A stretch of 64,000 nucleotides of DNA from Bacillota bacterium (GTDB lineage Bacteria; Bacillota; Clostridia; Lachnospirales; Lachnospiraceae), in assembly GCA_023663285.1 (NCBI GenBank), contig JAMPHT010000010.1, positions 1-64,000 of the forward strand. Direction: 5' to 3'. This document shows positions 53,991-63,360 of this stretch, in pieces. The number at the start of each line of letters is the position of its first letter. Position 1 is the first letter of the stretch. The notes under the pieces are model-generated. The model searched no databases. It worked only from the letters and a program-made list of their open reading frames with translations, and was not told where the DNA came from. Made by a program: the position numbers and the translations under genes.

Positions 53991-55391
53991 GTGATACATC
54001 AGTATAAAAGTAACGGGTACAATATCATAATGGATGTAAACAGCGGTTCCGTCCATGTGGTGGACGATATCGTCTATGACATGATCCCGCTGGTGGAGCC
54101 TCTGGTAAACGAAGGAATCAAGGATAGAGACACTATCAAGGCGGCAGTTTTAAATCTTGCCCATATCCCCTATCCCCAGGAGGAGATCGCGGAGGCGGTG
54201 GACGAGGTGCTGGAGCTGGAGGCGGCAGGACAGCTGTTTGCCCCTGATATTTATGAAAATTATGTGTTTGATTTCAAAAACAGGCAGACTGTGGTAAAGG
54301 CGCTGTGCCTGCATATTGCCCACGACTGCAATCTCGCCTGCAAATACTGTTTCGCGGAGGAAGGGGAATACCACGGCAGAAGGGCGCTGATGAGCCTGGA
54401 GGTAGGAAAGAAGGCCCTGGATTTCCTGGTGGCGAATTCCGGGAACCGGGTGAATCTGGAGGTGGACTTCTTCGGAGGAGAGCCGCTGATGAACTGGCAG
54501 GTGGTAAAGGAGCTGGTGGAGTATGGCAGAAGCCTGGAGGCGCCCTTTCATAAGAGGTTTCGTTTCACCCTCACCACCAACGGCGTGCTGTTGAATGATG
54601 AGATCATGGAGTTTGCAAATCGGGAGATGGCAAATGTGGTCTTAAGCATCGACGGGCGAAAGGCAGTCAATGATAAGATGCGTCCCTTCCGGGGCGGACA
54701 GGGCAGCTATGATCTGATCGTGCCCAAATTTCAGAAGGTGGCCGAGAGCCGGGGACAGACTGCTTATTATGTGCGGGGCACCTACACCCACAATAATCCG
54801 GATTTCGCGGAGGACGTCCTTCATCTGGCGGATCTTGGCTTTCAGCAGATCTCTGTGGAGCCGGTGGTGGCGAAGCCGGAGGATCCCTATGCCATCCGGG
54901 AGGCGGACGTGCCCGGACTGAAGGCTGAGTACGACCGTCTGGCGGCGGAGATGATCAAGAGAAAAAAGGAAGGAAGGGGTTTCAATTTCTTCCACTTTAT
55001 GATAGATTTGGAGGGTGGGCCCTGTGTGGCAAAGCGGCTGTCCGGCTGCGGCTCCGGTACGGAGTATCTGGCGGTGACCCCCTGGGGGGATCTTTACCCC
55101 TGTCATCAGTTTGTGGGCAATGAGGATTTTCTCATGGGAAACGTCTTTGACGGCATCACCAGAGAGGATATCCGGGACCGGTTCAAATGCTGCAATGTCT
55201 ATGCCAAGGAGAAGTGCAGGAAGTGCTTTGCGAAGTTTTACTGCAGCGGCGGCTGTGCAGCCAACTCCTACAATTTCCACGGAAACATCAACGATGCCTA
55301 CGATATAGGCTGCGAGCTCCAGCGGAAGCGGATAGAATGCGCCATCATGCTGAAGGCCGCGGAGATGGAGGAGCAGGAGGACATATTTTAA
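53991..55391 (+). CDS. SCIFF radical-SAM maturase
   Basis: A 466-residue radical-SAM/SPASM enzyme. An N-terminal peptide-binding RRE-like region (1-95) is followed by the SAM cluster motif CNLACKYC (about residues 110-117), FFGGEPLMNW, and a C-terminal SPASM domain with Cys in LSGCGSGTEYLAVTPWG, YPCHQF and CRKCFAKFYCSGGC. It forms thioether links in SCIFF, as shown for related enzymes from Clostridium and Thermoanaerobacter. GTG 53991 is chosen over GTG 53970 because AAAGGAAA precedes it. It follows SCIFF after the hairpin. secD-secF downstream is the standard neighbourhood. Confidence 0.94.
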   Translation: MIHQYKSNGYNIIMDVNSGSVHVVDDIVYDMIPLVEPLVNEGIKDRDTIKAAVLNLAHIPYPQEEIAEAVDEVLELEAAGQLFAPDIYENYVFDFKNRQTVVKALCLHIAHDCNLACKYCFAEEGEYHGRRALMSLEVGKKALDFLVANSGNRVNLEVDFFGGEPLMNWQVVKELVEYGRSLEAPFHKRFRFTLTTNGVLLNDEIMEFANREMANVVLSIDGRKAVNDKMRPFRGGQGSYDLIVPKFQKVAESRGQTAYYVRGTYTHNNPDFAEDVLHLADLGFQQISVEPVVAKPEDPYAIREADVPGLKAEYDRLAAEMIKRKKEGRGFNFFHFMIDLEGGPCVAKRLSGCGSGTEYLAVTPWGDLYPCHQFVGNEDFLMGNVFDGITREDIRDRFKCCNVYAKEKCRKCFAKFYCSGGCAANSYNFHGNINDAYDIGCELQRKRIECAIMLKAAEMEEQEDIF

Positions 55392-55509
55392 GGAGAGCGG
55401 GAGCCGGAATGAGGCGGAGGCAGGAAGCTGACCAGCGGAAGGCAGAAGCTGAAAGCGGCAGACAGGATCAAAATATAGAAAGCAAGACAACAGAAAGGAC
55501 GAAAGAAAC

Positions 55510-57786
55510 ATGAAAAAGAACAAAGCCATTGTGATACTGCTTTGTATTTTGCTGCTCCTGGTGGGCGTGACTTACGTGGATATATTCGGCGTCAACGCAG
55601 CGGGGGACGGCAGCGCATCCACCATCAAGCTGGGGCTTGACCTTGCAGGGGGCGTCAGCATCACCTACCAGGTGGTGGGGGAGGAGGCTCCCAGCTCCAC
55701 CGATATGGCGGACACCATAGCCAAGCTCCAGAAGCGTGTGGAGCAGCGCAGTACGGAGGCCATTGTATATCAGGAGGGCGCGGACAGGATCAATATTGAG
55801 ATCCCTGGGGTCACGGATGCAAACGAGATACTCCAGGAGCTGGGACGGCCCGGCGCTCTGTATTTTATCGCGGAAACGGATTCCCAGGGGAACACGAACT
55901 ATGCCAGCCAGATGGTGCAGAATTCGGACGGCTCTTACGGCTATACCTATGTGATGTACAAGACCATTGACGAGCTGCTTTCGGACGGCTCCGTGCTGCT
56001 GACGGGTACGGATGTGCAGGACGCCCAGGCCACCAGCATGAGGGATCAGCAGCTGGGAAATGTGGAGTATGCGGTAAGCCTTACCATGACCGATGAGGGC
56101 AGGCAGAAATTTGCGGACGCCACCCAGAATGCTTTGAGCAAGAGAGAGTCCCTGGGAATTTATTACGACGGAAGCATTATCAGCGCCCCCAGGGTACAGG
56201 TGGTCATCAATGACGGAAATGCCGTGATCTCCCCTATGGAGTCCTATGAGCGGGCGGAGAACCTGGCTTCCACCATCCGAATCGGCGGCCTGAAGCTGGA
56301 GCTGGAGGAACTGCATTCCAAGGTGGTGGGCGCTCAGCTGGGCGTGGATGCCATTTCCACAAGCTTAAAGGCGGGATTTATCGGCCTGTGCCTGGTGATC
56401 CTGTTTATGATCGTTGTTTACCGGATACCCGGACTCAGCTCCGCTATCGCCCTGCTGGCCTATACGGCGCTGGTGGTGCTGCTGCTGAAGGGCTTTGATA
56501 TGACCCTGACCCTGTCCGGCATCGCAGGTATCATCCTGTCCATCGGTATGGCGGTGGACGCCAACGTCATCATCTTTGCCCGTATCAGGGAGGAGCTTGC
56601 CACAGGCAAGACTGTGCGGAATGCCATCAAGATTGGATTCGACAAAGCCCTGTCCGCCATTGTGGACGGCAATATCACCACTCTGCTGGCGGCAGGGGTG
56701 CTGCTGCTCTTAGGACCCGGCTCCGTGAAGGGCTTTGCCCAGACCCTTGCTCTGGGCATTGCGGTATCCATGTTCACGGCCTTGGTGGTGACAAGATACA
56801 TTCTCTATGCCTTTTATGCCATCGGCTTGAAGAGCGAGAAGCTCTACGGCGTCGGCAAAGAGCATAAGACCCTGGATATTCTCTCCAAAAAGGGACTCTT
56901 TTTCGGCATTTCCCTGGCGCTGATCGTGGCGGGCTTTGTGGTCATGGGCGTGAGCAAGGCGCAGACCGGAGACGCTTTGAATTACAGCCTGGAGTTTAAG
57001 GGCGGCACCCAGACCACGGTAATGTTTAACGAGAAGATAGATCTGGAGACGGCCAATGAAAAGATCGCGCCCCGGATCGAGAGCATCACGGGAAGCGCCG
57101 TACAGATCCAGACGGTACAGGATTCCAACGAGGTCATCTTCAAGACAGGCAGCCTGACCGTGGAGCAGAGGGAGGCGGTGAACGAGATGCTGACGGCTGA
57201 ATGGGGCATTGAGGAGCGGCAGATCACCTCCGAGACCATCAGCTCCACCATCAGCGACGAGATGAAGTCGGATACCATCATTGCAGTGGCGGTGGCGATC
57301 GTCTGTATGCTGATCTATATCAGGATCCGATTCAAAGACCTTCGGTTCGGTATCAGCAGCATCCTGGCCCTGCTTCATGACGTACTGATCGTGCTGGCTT
57401 TCTATGCGGCGGCAAAGGTGTCCGTCAGCAATACCTTCGTAGCGTGTATGCTGACCATTGTGGGCTACTCCATCAACGCCACTATCGTTATCTTTGACCG
57501 CATCAGGGAGAATATGGCTGTGATGTCGGCGAAGGATGATTTGAAGGACATTGTAAACAGGAGCATCACCCAGACCATGTCCAGAAGCATTTTCACCTCC
57601 CTGACTACCTTTATCATGGTGGCGGTACTGTATATCCTGGGCGTGACCAGTATTCGTGACTTTGCCCTGCCTCTGATGGTGGGCATCGTCTGCGGCACCT
57701 ATTCCTCCATCTGCCTGGCAGGGGGTATGTGGTATCTGTTTAGGATAAAGATACAGCCGAAGCAGCAGGCTAAGAAACAGCAGTAA
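55510..57786 (+). CDS. secDF: Fused protein translocase subunit SecDF
   Basis: A 758-residue membrane protein. The SecD half has one N-terminal helix, a large extracytoplasmic domain (KLGLDLAGGVSITYQV; TVDDA-like regions) and five helices with GIAGIILSIGMAVDANVIIFARIREEL. The SecF half starts near 450, with LEFKGGTQTTVMF and ends in helices holding GYSINATIVIFDRIRENM. It uses the proton or sodium gradient to pull exported proteins through SecYEG. The fusion is normal in Firmicutes. The conserved Asp in each half is present (VDAN, FDRI). Confidence 0.95.
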   Translation: MKKNKAIVILLCILLLLVGVTYVDIFGVNAAGDGSASTIKLGLDLAGGVSITYQVVGEEAPSSTDMADTIAKLQKRVEQRSTEAIVYQEGADRINIEIPGVTDANEILQELGRPGALYFIAETDSQGNTNYASQMVQNSDGSYGYTYVMYKTIDELLSDGSVLLTGTDVQDAQATSMRDQQLGNVEYAVSLTMTDEGRQKFADATQNALSKRESLGIYYDGSIISAPRVQVVINDGNAVISPMESYERAENLASTIRIGGLKLELEELHSKVVGAQLGVDAISTSLKAGFIGLCLVILFMIVVYRIPGLSSAIALLAYTALVVLLLKGFDMTLTLSGIAGIILSIGMAVDANVIIFARIREELATGKTVRNAIKIGFDKALSAIVDGNITTLLAAGVLLLLGPGSVKGFAQTLALGIAVSMFTALVVTRYILYAFYAIGLKSEKLYGVGKEHKTLDILSKKGLFFGISLALIVAGFVVMGVSKAQTGDALNYSLEFKGGTQTTVMFNEKIDLETANEKIAPRIESITGSAVQIQTVQDSNEVIFKTGSLTVEQREAVNEMLTAEWGIEERQITSETISSTISDEMKSDTIIAVAVAIVCMLIYIRIRFKDLRFGISSILALLHDVLIVLAFYAAAKVSVSNTFVACMLTIVGYSINATIVIFDRIRENMAVMSAKDDLKDIVNRSITQTMSRSIFTSLTTFIMVAVLYILGVTSIRDFALPLMVGIVCGTYSSICLAGGMWYLFRIKIQPKQQAKKQQ

Positions 57787-57903
57787 GATTTTTTTAAGGG
57801 TTTTTAAGATTTAGATTAGAAAATAGACACACTTTGGACACATTTCCCGGTTAATATGTATTTCAGATAGTTGATGAACTCACTATCTCCCCCTCATAAG
57901 AAA

Positions 57904-57945
57904 AGCGAAAGAGTCTCGGCTTCAAGCCGGGGCTTTTTCGTTTTT
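57904..57945 (+). terminator. Terminator after secDF
   Basis: GCGAAAGAGTCTCGGCTT (57905-57922) pairs, with two G-U or mismatched positions, with AAGCCGGGGCTTTTTCG (57924-57940), followed by TTTTT. It ends the SCIFF-maturase-secDF stretch about 120 bp after the secDF stop. Confidence 0.75.
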
Positions 57946-58007
57946 CCAAGGACAATCGGCAAAAGGACGCGTCAGCCGTCACTTTGTAACAAGGCTGAAC
58001 GATCATC

Positions 58008-58036
58008 TTGTGAAAAAACGCTCTTTGTGGTACACT
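58008..58036 (+). promoter_or_regulatory. Promoter of SGNH-murE-priA-def-fmt cluster
   Basis: TTGTGA (58008-58013), 17-bp spacer, TACACT (58031-58036), 29 bp before the ATG of the SGNH hydrolase gene. Confidence 0.6.
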
Positions 58037-58065
58037 GTGGTAATGAAAGTTACGGAGGAACTCAT

Positions 58066-58962
58066 ATGGATTTGAATGACAGGAAGCAGAAGCAGGAAAG
58101 CGGCGGCCTGTACGGGTACATCTGCGGCGTGGTGGCGGCGCTGCTGTCGCTTTTGCTGTTTCTGTTTATCCTGAAAACGGTGCAGGGACAGCCGGGAGAG
58201 CAGAAAGTGCAGATCGTTGTTTTCGGCGACAGCGTCATGGGAGAAGTCAGGGACGAAACGGCGGTGCCCGCGCTGCTGGAGACATTGCTGGGTAAAAGCG
58301 TTTTCAATGCCGGGTTTGGCGGCACCTGCGCCTCCAGGTCAGAGCAGGGCAGGACGCTGGACTATACCAGGGGGACCTTTTCGCTGGTGGCGCTGGCAAA
58401 GGCGGTGGAGGCGGATGATTTCGGTGTGCAGCAGTCTGTCATTATGCGTGAGAGCAATACAGAGTATTACGCCGGGGTGATAGACGAACTGGAAAAGCTG
58501 GACTTTTCCGGGGTGGATATTTATCTGATACAGCATGGCCTGAATGATTATCAGGTGGGAGTGCCCATAGACGATCCGGAGGATCCTTATGACGAGCATT
58601 CTTTTCTGGGAGCCCTGCGTGTGACGGTGAGAGCGCTTAAAAGCAGAAGCCCGGAGGCGCGGATCGTGCTGGTGTCGCCCCTCTTTACCTGGTACACGGA
58701 TGAGCGGCAGGAGACCTGCGAGGCGGCGGACCATGGCGGAGGGGTCCTGGAGGATTATGTGAATGCGGAGCTCTCCCTGGCCGGGGAGTTGGGTGTGGAG
58801 GTCCTGGACATATACCATGATTTTTTCCCTCATGAGGAGTGGGAGGACTGGAAGCTTTACAGCAGGGACGGAATGCATCCCAATGAGGCGGGCAGGGAGA
58901 AAATGGCCCGGCGGATCGCGGAATATCTGGAACAGGAAATATTTGAAGCAGGAATAAAATAG
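58066..58962 (+). CDS. Membrane-anchored SGNH/GDSL hydrolase
   Basis: A 298-residue protein with a single N-terminal membrane helix (about 17-40) and an extracytoplasmic SGNH domain. Block I is VVFGDSVMGE with the catalytic Ser, block II Gly in FNAGFGGT, block III Asn in QHGLNDYQVG, and block V DGMHPNEAG with Asp and His. It would remove acyl or acetyl groups from cell-wall or secreted glycans; the substrate is not known. ATG 58066 follows GGAGGAA and a good promoter; the frame extends upstream but across the terminator. It heads a cluster of wall and growth genes. Confidence 0.85.
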   Translation: MDLNDRKQKQESGGLYGYICGVVAALLSLLLFLFILKTVQGQPGEQKVQIVVFGDSVMGEVRDETAVPALLETLLGKSVFNAGFGGTCASRSEQGRTLDYTRGTFSLVALAKAVEADDFGVQQSVIMRESNTEYYAGVIDELEKLDFSGVDIYLIQHGLNDYQVGVPIDDPEDPYDEHSFLGALRVTVRALKSRSPEARIVLVSPLFTWYTDERQETCEAADHGGGVLEDYVNAELSLAGELGVEVLDIYHDFFPHEEWEDWKLYSRDGMHPNEAGREKMARRIAEYLEQEIFEAGIK

Positions 58963-58965
58963 TCA

Positions 58966-58985
58966 GGAAAGGTATGGTTATTGTT
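58966..58985 (+). promoter_or_regulatory. GGAAAGG 5' leader, copy 3 (murE)
   Basis: GGAAAGGTATGG begins at 58966; ATG 58986 is 14 bases after the last G of the core. The inner ATG 58974 is in frame. Confidence 0.5.
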
Positions 58986-60464
58986 ATGAAGTTGGCGGAA
59001 TTATTTGAAAAGCTGGAATACGAATGCGTACAGGGCAGCATGGACAGAGAGGTGGGCGCGGTGGTGAACGACTCCCGCAGGGTGGTTCCGGGCAGCCTTT
59101 TTATCTGCATAGAGGGAGCAAACTTCGACGGGCACAGGTTTGCGGCAGAGGTGGCGGGGAAGGGAGCCGTGGCGCTTCTGGTCTCAAAGGAAGTGGGCAG
59201 CCAGATCGGGGAAAAGGATATCACTGTCATTAAGGTGGAAAATACCAGATATGCCATGGCGTTTGTCTCGGCAGCCTGGTTCGGGCATCCTGCCAAGAAG
59301 CTGAAAACCATAGGGATCACGGGAACCAAGGGCAAGACCACCACCACGTACCTGGTGAGGTCGATCTTACAGAACGCCGGGATCAAATGCGGGCTGATCG
59401 GCACCATTGAGACCATCATCGGCGACGAGGCGGTACACGCGGACAATACCACGCCGGAGTCCTATGTTTTGCAGGAGACCTTTGCAAGGATGGTGGACGC
59501 GGGTATGGAGGCAGTGGTGATGGAGGTGTCCTCCCAGGCCCTGATGCTGCACAGGACCCAGGGCTTTGTGTTTGACTACGGTATTTTCACCAACCTGGAG
59601 GCGGATCATATCGGGCCAAACGAGCACGCCAGCTTTGAGGAATATGCAGCGTGCAAGGGGATGCTTTTTAAGCAGTGCAGAGTGGGCATTGTGAACGGGG
59701 ACGACGTTCATGTGGAAAGCATTGTGCAGGATCACACCTGCCAGCTGGAGACCTACGGGCTGGGGGAGAAAAATATGCTGCGTGCCACCGGGATCCGGCG
59801 GGTCTATATGCCCGGCGCCCTGGGGGTGGATTTCAGGACGGAGGGGCTGCTGGAGCTGGATGTGAAGGTTCCCATGCCGGGGAGATTCAGTGTCTATAAC
59901 GCGCTGTGCGCCATTTCCATCTGCCGCCATTTTCAGGTAAACGAGGCGGTGGTATGCCGGGCGCTGCTGGGAGCTAAGGTGAAGGGGCGCATTGAAAAGG
60001 TGGAGGTTTCCGACAAATTTATCGTACTCATAGATTATGCTCATAATGCCATGGCGCTGGAGAGCCTTCTGACTACGCTGAAGGAGTATCACCCCCACCG
60101 TCTTGTGTGTCTGTTCGGCTGCGGGGGCAATCGGGCGAGGATGCGCAGGTTTGAAATGGGAGAGGTCAGCGGGAGGCTGGCGGATCTGACGATCATCACC
60201 TCGGATAATCCCAGGTTTGAGGAGCCCTTAAGCATTATGGAGGACATTAAGACGGGAATCAGTAAGACCGACGGGACTTATAGGGAGATCTGCGACAGGC
60301 GGGAGGCCATTGCTTTCTGCATTTCCCATGCGGAGGAGGGGGATATCATCGTCCTGGCAGGCAAAGGCCATGAGGACTATCAGGAGATCAAGGGGGAGAA
60401 ATACCCTATGGATGAGAGAGTCATTATCAGGGAGCTGCTGGAGGGCGGCCTGCAGCACATCTGA
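58986..60464 (+). CDS. murE: UDP-MurNAc-tripeptide ligase MurE
   Basis: A 492-residue cytoplasmic ligase that adds the third amino acid to the peptidoglycan stem. The P-loop is GITGTKGKTTTTY (near residue 111), the carbamylated-Lys region is KGRIEKVE, and the binding motif DNPRFEEP (about 407) is the DNPR signature of meso-diaminopimelate enzymes. So the wall is probably of the meso-DAP type. ATG 58986 is chosen from the shared leader pattern; ATG 58974 would add four residues. priA follows after 72 bp. Confidence 0.93.
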   Translation: MKLAELFEKLEYECVQGSMDREVGAVVNDSRRVVPGSLFICIEGANFDGHRFAAEVAGKGAVALLVSKEVGSQIGEKDITVIKVENTRYAMAFVSAAWFGHPAKKLKTIGITGTKGKTTTTYLVRSILQNAGIKCGLIGTIETIIGDEAVHADNTTPESYVLQETFARMVDAGMEAVVMEVSSQALMLHRTQGFVFDYGIFTNLEADHIGPNEHASFEEYAACKGMLFKQCRVGIVNGDDVHVESIVQDHTCQLETYGLGEKNMLRATGIRRVYMPGALGVDFRTEGLLELDVKVPMPGRFSVYNALCAISICRHFQVNEAVVCRALLGAKVKGRIEKVEVSDKFIVLIDYAHNAMALESLLTTLKEYHPHRLVCLFGCGGNRARMRRFEMGEVSGRLADLTIITSDNPRFEEPLSIMEDIKTGISKTDGTYREICDRREAIAFCISHAEEGDIIVLAGKGHEDYQEIKGEKYPMDERVIIRELLEGGLQHI

Positions 60465-60536
60465 GAGCGGTCTGCAGGTCTGTGGGCAGCGGCTTGGAAG
60501 AGGCAAAAGGCAGACAGCGGAGGACTGAGGAGAAAA

Positions 60537-62828
60537 GTGGCGGAGCTTTATGCGGACATCATTGTGGATGTCTCACACGAAAAACTGGATAGACCCTTTC
60601 AGTACCGAGTGCCGGAGCGTCTGCAGGGCGTCCTGGAGACGGGGATGTGCGTGGCGGTCCCCTTTGGAAACGGCAACCGGCAGATGAAGGGATATGTCAT
60701 CGGCATGGGGGAGGAGTGTAAGTTCGACAGGGAGCGGACGAAGGAGATCCTGGGCATTGTGCAGAACGGCGTGGGGGTGGAGGACAGGATGATCGCCCTG
60801 GCCGGATGGATACGGAAAAATTACGGCTCTACCATGATACAGGCGCTGAAAACGGTGCTTCCCGCAAAGCAGTCCGTGCGGAAGCTGGAGCACCGCACGG
60901 TGCAGCGTATCCTGGGGAAAGAGGAGATCATATCCCTTTTGGGGGAGAGCAGGCGGAAAAAGCAGGTGGCCAGGGAAAGGCTGCTGCAGGAGCTGGTGGA
61001 GCAGGAGACCATTCCCTACGAGTGGGTGACGGGAAAGCTGGGAGTATCCGCCCAGACGGTGAAAAGCCTGGAAAAATCCGGCGCTGTGCGGGTGGTAAGC
61101 AGAACGAGCCTGCGGAATCCGGTGAGCTTAAGAGGCGGGGAGTTCGGGGCAGGGGACCTTAAGTCCGGCAGCTTTGATCCCGGCCGGGAACCGGACTCAG
61201 ACCCGGAGAGCGGCGCTGCCGGACGAATGACGCTGAGTCCCGCCCAGCGGCGGATCGCGGAGGAGGTCCTGGCGGATTACGACGCAGGGAAGCCGGGTAC
61301 ATACCTGATCCACGGCATCACGGGAAGCGGCAAGACTGAAGTTTATCTGCAGATCATTGAGGAGATGGTAAAACGGGGAAAGCAGGCGATCATGCTGATC
61401 CCGGAGATCGCCCTGACCTATCAGACCCTGCTTCGCTTTTACAGGCGGTTTGGGGACAGGGTCAGCGTCATGAATTCCACCCTGTCTCCGGGGGAGAAAT
61501 ACGACCAGTGCCAGAGAGCGAAAAACGGTGAGATCGATGTGATCATCGGGCCCAGATCCGCCCTTTTTACCCCCTTTCCCAATCTGGGGGTCATCGTCAT
61601 GGACGAAGAGCATGAAGGCAGCTATAAAAGCGAGTCGGCTCCAAAGTATCATGCAAGGGAGACGGCCGGTGAGGCGGCAAGGCTGCAGGGATCCTGCCTT
61701 GTGCTGGGTTCCGCCACGCCTTCCCTGGAGGCGTACTTTCGGGCCAGTACAGGGGAATATAAGCTGTTTCAGCTGAATGAGAGGCTGACGGGCGGGCGTC
61801 TGCCCACTGTCTATACGGTGGATCTGCGTCAGGAGCTGAAGGAGGGAAACCGTTCCATTTTCAGCATAAAGCTCCAGGAGCTTCTGGCCGACAGGCTCAA
61901 GAAGCAGGAGCAGAGCATCCTGTTTTTGAACCGGAGAGGCTATGCGGGGTTTATCTCCTGCAGATCCTGCGGCCATGTGATGAAGTGTCCCCACTGTGAT
62001 GTGTCTCTCTCAGAGCATAAGGACGGCAGGCTCATCTGCCATTACTGCGGCTACAGCGAGCCCAGGGTCAGGCTGTGCCCCAAATGCGGCTCTAAATATA
62101 TCAGCGGCTTTAAGGCGGGGACCCAGCAGATAGAAGAGAAGCTGCAGGCCATGTTTCCCGGAGTGCGCACTTTGCGGATGGATGGGGACACCACCAGGAC
62201 AAAGGGCAGCTATGAGAAGATTCTCTCAGCCTTTGCCAACAGGGAGGCAGATGTGCTCATCGGCACCCAGATGATCGTGAAGGGCCATGATTTTCCCGGA
62301 GTGACCCTGGTGGGAGTGCTGGCGGCGGATCTGTCCTTAAGCCTGGGAGACTACCGCGCCGGGGAGAGGACCTTCCAGCTGCTGACCCAGGCGGTGGGCA
62401 GAGCGGGGCGGGGCAGCCTTCCCGGAGAGGCGGTGATCCAGACCTACCAGCCGGAGCATTATGCGATAGTCTGCGCGGCGAATCAGGATTATGAGAGCTT
62501 CTACCGGAAGGAGATAGCGTATCGCGAACTGGGGGATTATCCTCCTGCGGCCCATATGCTGGCGGTACAGATCTATGCCGGGGAGGAAGGGCGCGGCGCA
62601 GAGCTGGCGGAGTCCCTGGCGGAAGCTGTGAGGAAGTCAGGGGAAAATATACGGGTCATCGGGCCCGCGCCTGCGGCCATTGGAAGAATTAATGATATTT
62701 TTAGATTTGTGTTCTATGTGAAAGCCTCAAAATATGGTAAACTGGTAGAGATAAAGGATCTGCTGGAGGAGAGCATAGAGAAGCGGCAGCTTCGGACAGA
62801 GGCTGTGCAGTTTGATTTTGCAGTTTAG
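60537..62828 (+). CDS. priA: Primosomal helicase PriA
   Basis: A 763-residue replication-restart helicase. An N-terminal DNA-binding domain (DRPFQYRVPE) is followed by Walker A GITGSGKTEVY (about 260), DEEH motif II, eight zinc Cys in CRSCGHVMKCPHC and CHYCGY...CPKCGS, and helicase motifs QAVGRAGRG. It reloads the replisome at stalled forks. The start is GTG 60537 with GAGGAG upstream. The priA-def-fmt order is the usual one in Firmicutes. A charged insert of about 35 residues near 205-225 is unusual but in frame. Confidence 0.95.
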   Translation: MAELYADIIVDVSHEKLDRPFQYRVPERLQGVLETGMCVAVPFGNGNRQMKGYVIGMGEECKFDRERTKEILGIVQNGVGVEDRMIALAGWIRKNYGSTMIQALKTVLPAKQSVRKLEHRTVQRILGKEEIISLLGESRRKKQVARERLLQELVEQETIPYEWVTGKLGVSAQTVKSLEKSGAVRVVSRTSLRNPVSLRGGEFGAGDLKSGSFDPGREPDSDPESGAAGRMTLSPAQRRIAEEVLADYDAGKPGTYLIHGITGSGKTEVYLQIIEEMVKRGKQAIMLIPEIALTYQTLLRFYRRFGDRVSVMNSTLSPGEKYDQCQRAKNGEIDVIIGPRSALFTPFPNLGVIVMDEEHEGSYKSESAPKYHARETAGEAARLQGSCLVLGSATPSLEAYFRASTGEYKLFQLNERLTGGRLPTVYTVDLRQELKEGNRSIFSIKLQELLADRLKKQEQSILFLNRRGYAGFISCRSCGHVMKCPHCDVSLSEHKDGRLICHYCGYSEPRVRLCPKCGSKYISGFKAGTQQIEEKLQAMFPGVRTLRMDGDTTRTKGSYEKILSAFANREADVLIGTQMIVKGHDFPGVTLVGVLAADLSLSLGDYRAGERTFQLLTQAVGRAGRGSLPGEAVIQTYQPEHYAIVCAANQDYESFYRKEIAYRELGDYPPAAHMLAVQIYAGEEGRGAELAESLAEAVRKSGENIRVIGPAPAAIGRINDIFRFVFYVKASKYGKLVEIKDLLEESIEKRQLRTEAVQFDFAV

Positions 62829-62834
62829 CGGGCA

Positions 62835-62854
62835 GGAAAGGTGTGGGTATTCAA
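62835..62854 (+). promoter_or_regulatory. GGAAAGG 5' leader, copy 4 (def)
   Basis: GGAAAGGTGTGG begins at 62835; GTG 62855 is 14 bases after the last G of the core. Protein comparison also supports GTG 62855, because peptide deformylases start MAIRNI. Confidence 0.55.
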
Positions 62855-63331
62855 GTGGCAATCAGAAACATACGTGAAATCGGAGAGGAAGTACTTACCA
62901 AAAAATGTAAGGAAGTGACGGAAATGACTCCCCGTGTCAGGGAATTGATCGAGGATATGCTGGAGACAATGTATGAGGCAAACGGCGTGGGCCTGGCGGC
63001 GCCCCAGGTGGGAGTATTAAAAAGGATCGTGGTCATAGACACCACGGGGGAAGATCCTCATATTCTGATCAACCCCAGGATCGTGGAGACCTCCGGGGAG
63101 CAGACCGGCCAGGAGGGATGCTTAAGCGTACCCGGAAAATCGGGCCAGGTCACCAGGCCGAATTATGTGAAGGCAGTGGCTATGGATGTGAATATGAAGC
63201 CCTTTGAGCTGGAGGGGACGGAGCTTCTGGCAAGAGCCATCTGCCATGAGCTGGATCACCTGGAGGGCCACCTTTATGTGGAGAAGGTGGAGGGAGAGCT
63301 TATGGACGTGAAGCCGGAAGAAAGTGCGTAA
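62855..63331 (+). CDS. def: Peptide deformylase
   Basis: A 158-residue metalloenzyme that removes the formyl group from new proteins. The three conserved motifs are GVGLAAPQVG, EGCLSVPG and HELDHLEG, with Cys and two His as metal ligands and Glu as base. GTG 62855 gives the family start MAIRNIREIG; GTG 62843 would add four residues. It is followed 29 bp later by fmt, which performs the opposite step on initiator tRNA. Confidence 0.95.
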   Translation: MAIRNIREIGEEVLTKKCKEVTEMTPRVRELIEDMLETMYEANGVGLAAPQVGVLKRIVVIDTTGEDPHILINPRIVETSGEQTGQEGCLSVPGKSGQVTRPNYVKAVAMDVNMKPFELEGTELLARAICHELDHLEGHLYVEKVEGELMDVKPEESA

Positions 63332-63340
63332 AGTGTCTTC

Positions 63341-63360
63341 GGAAAGGTATGGTTGTTGGT
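63341..63360 (+). promoter_or_regulatory. GGAAAGG 5' leader, copy 5 (fmt)
   Basis: GGAAAGGTATGG begins at 63341; ATG 63361 is 14 bases after the last G of the core. The inner ATG 63349 is in frame. Confidence 0.5.
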
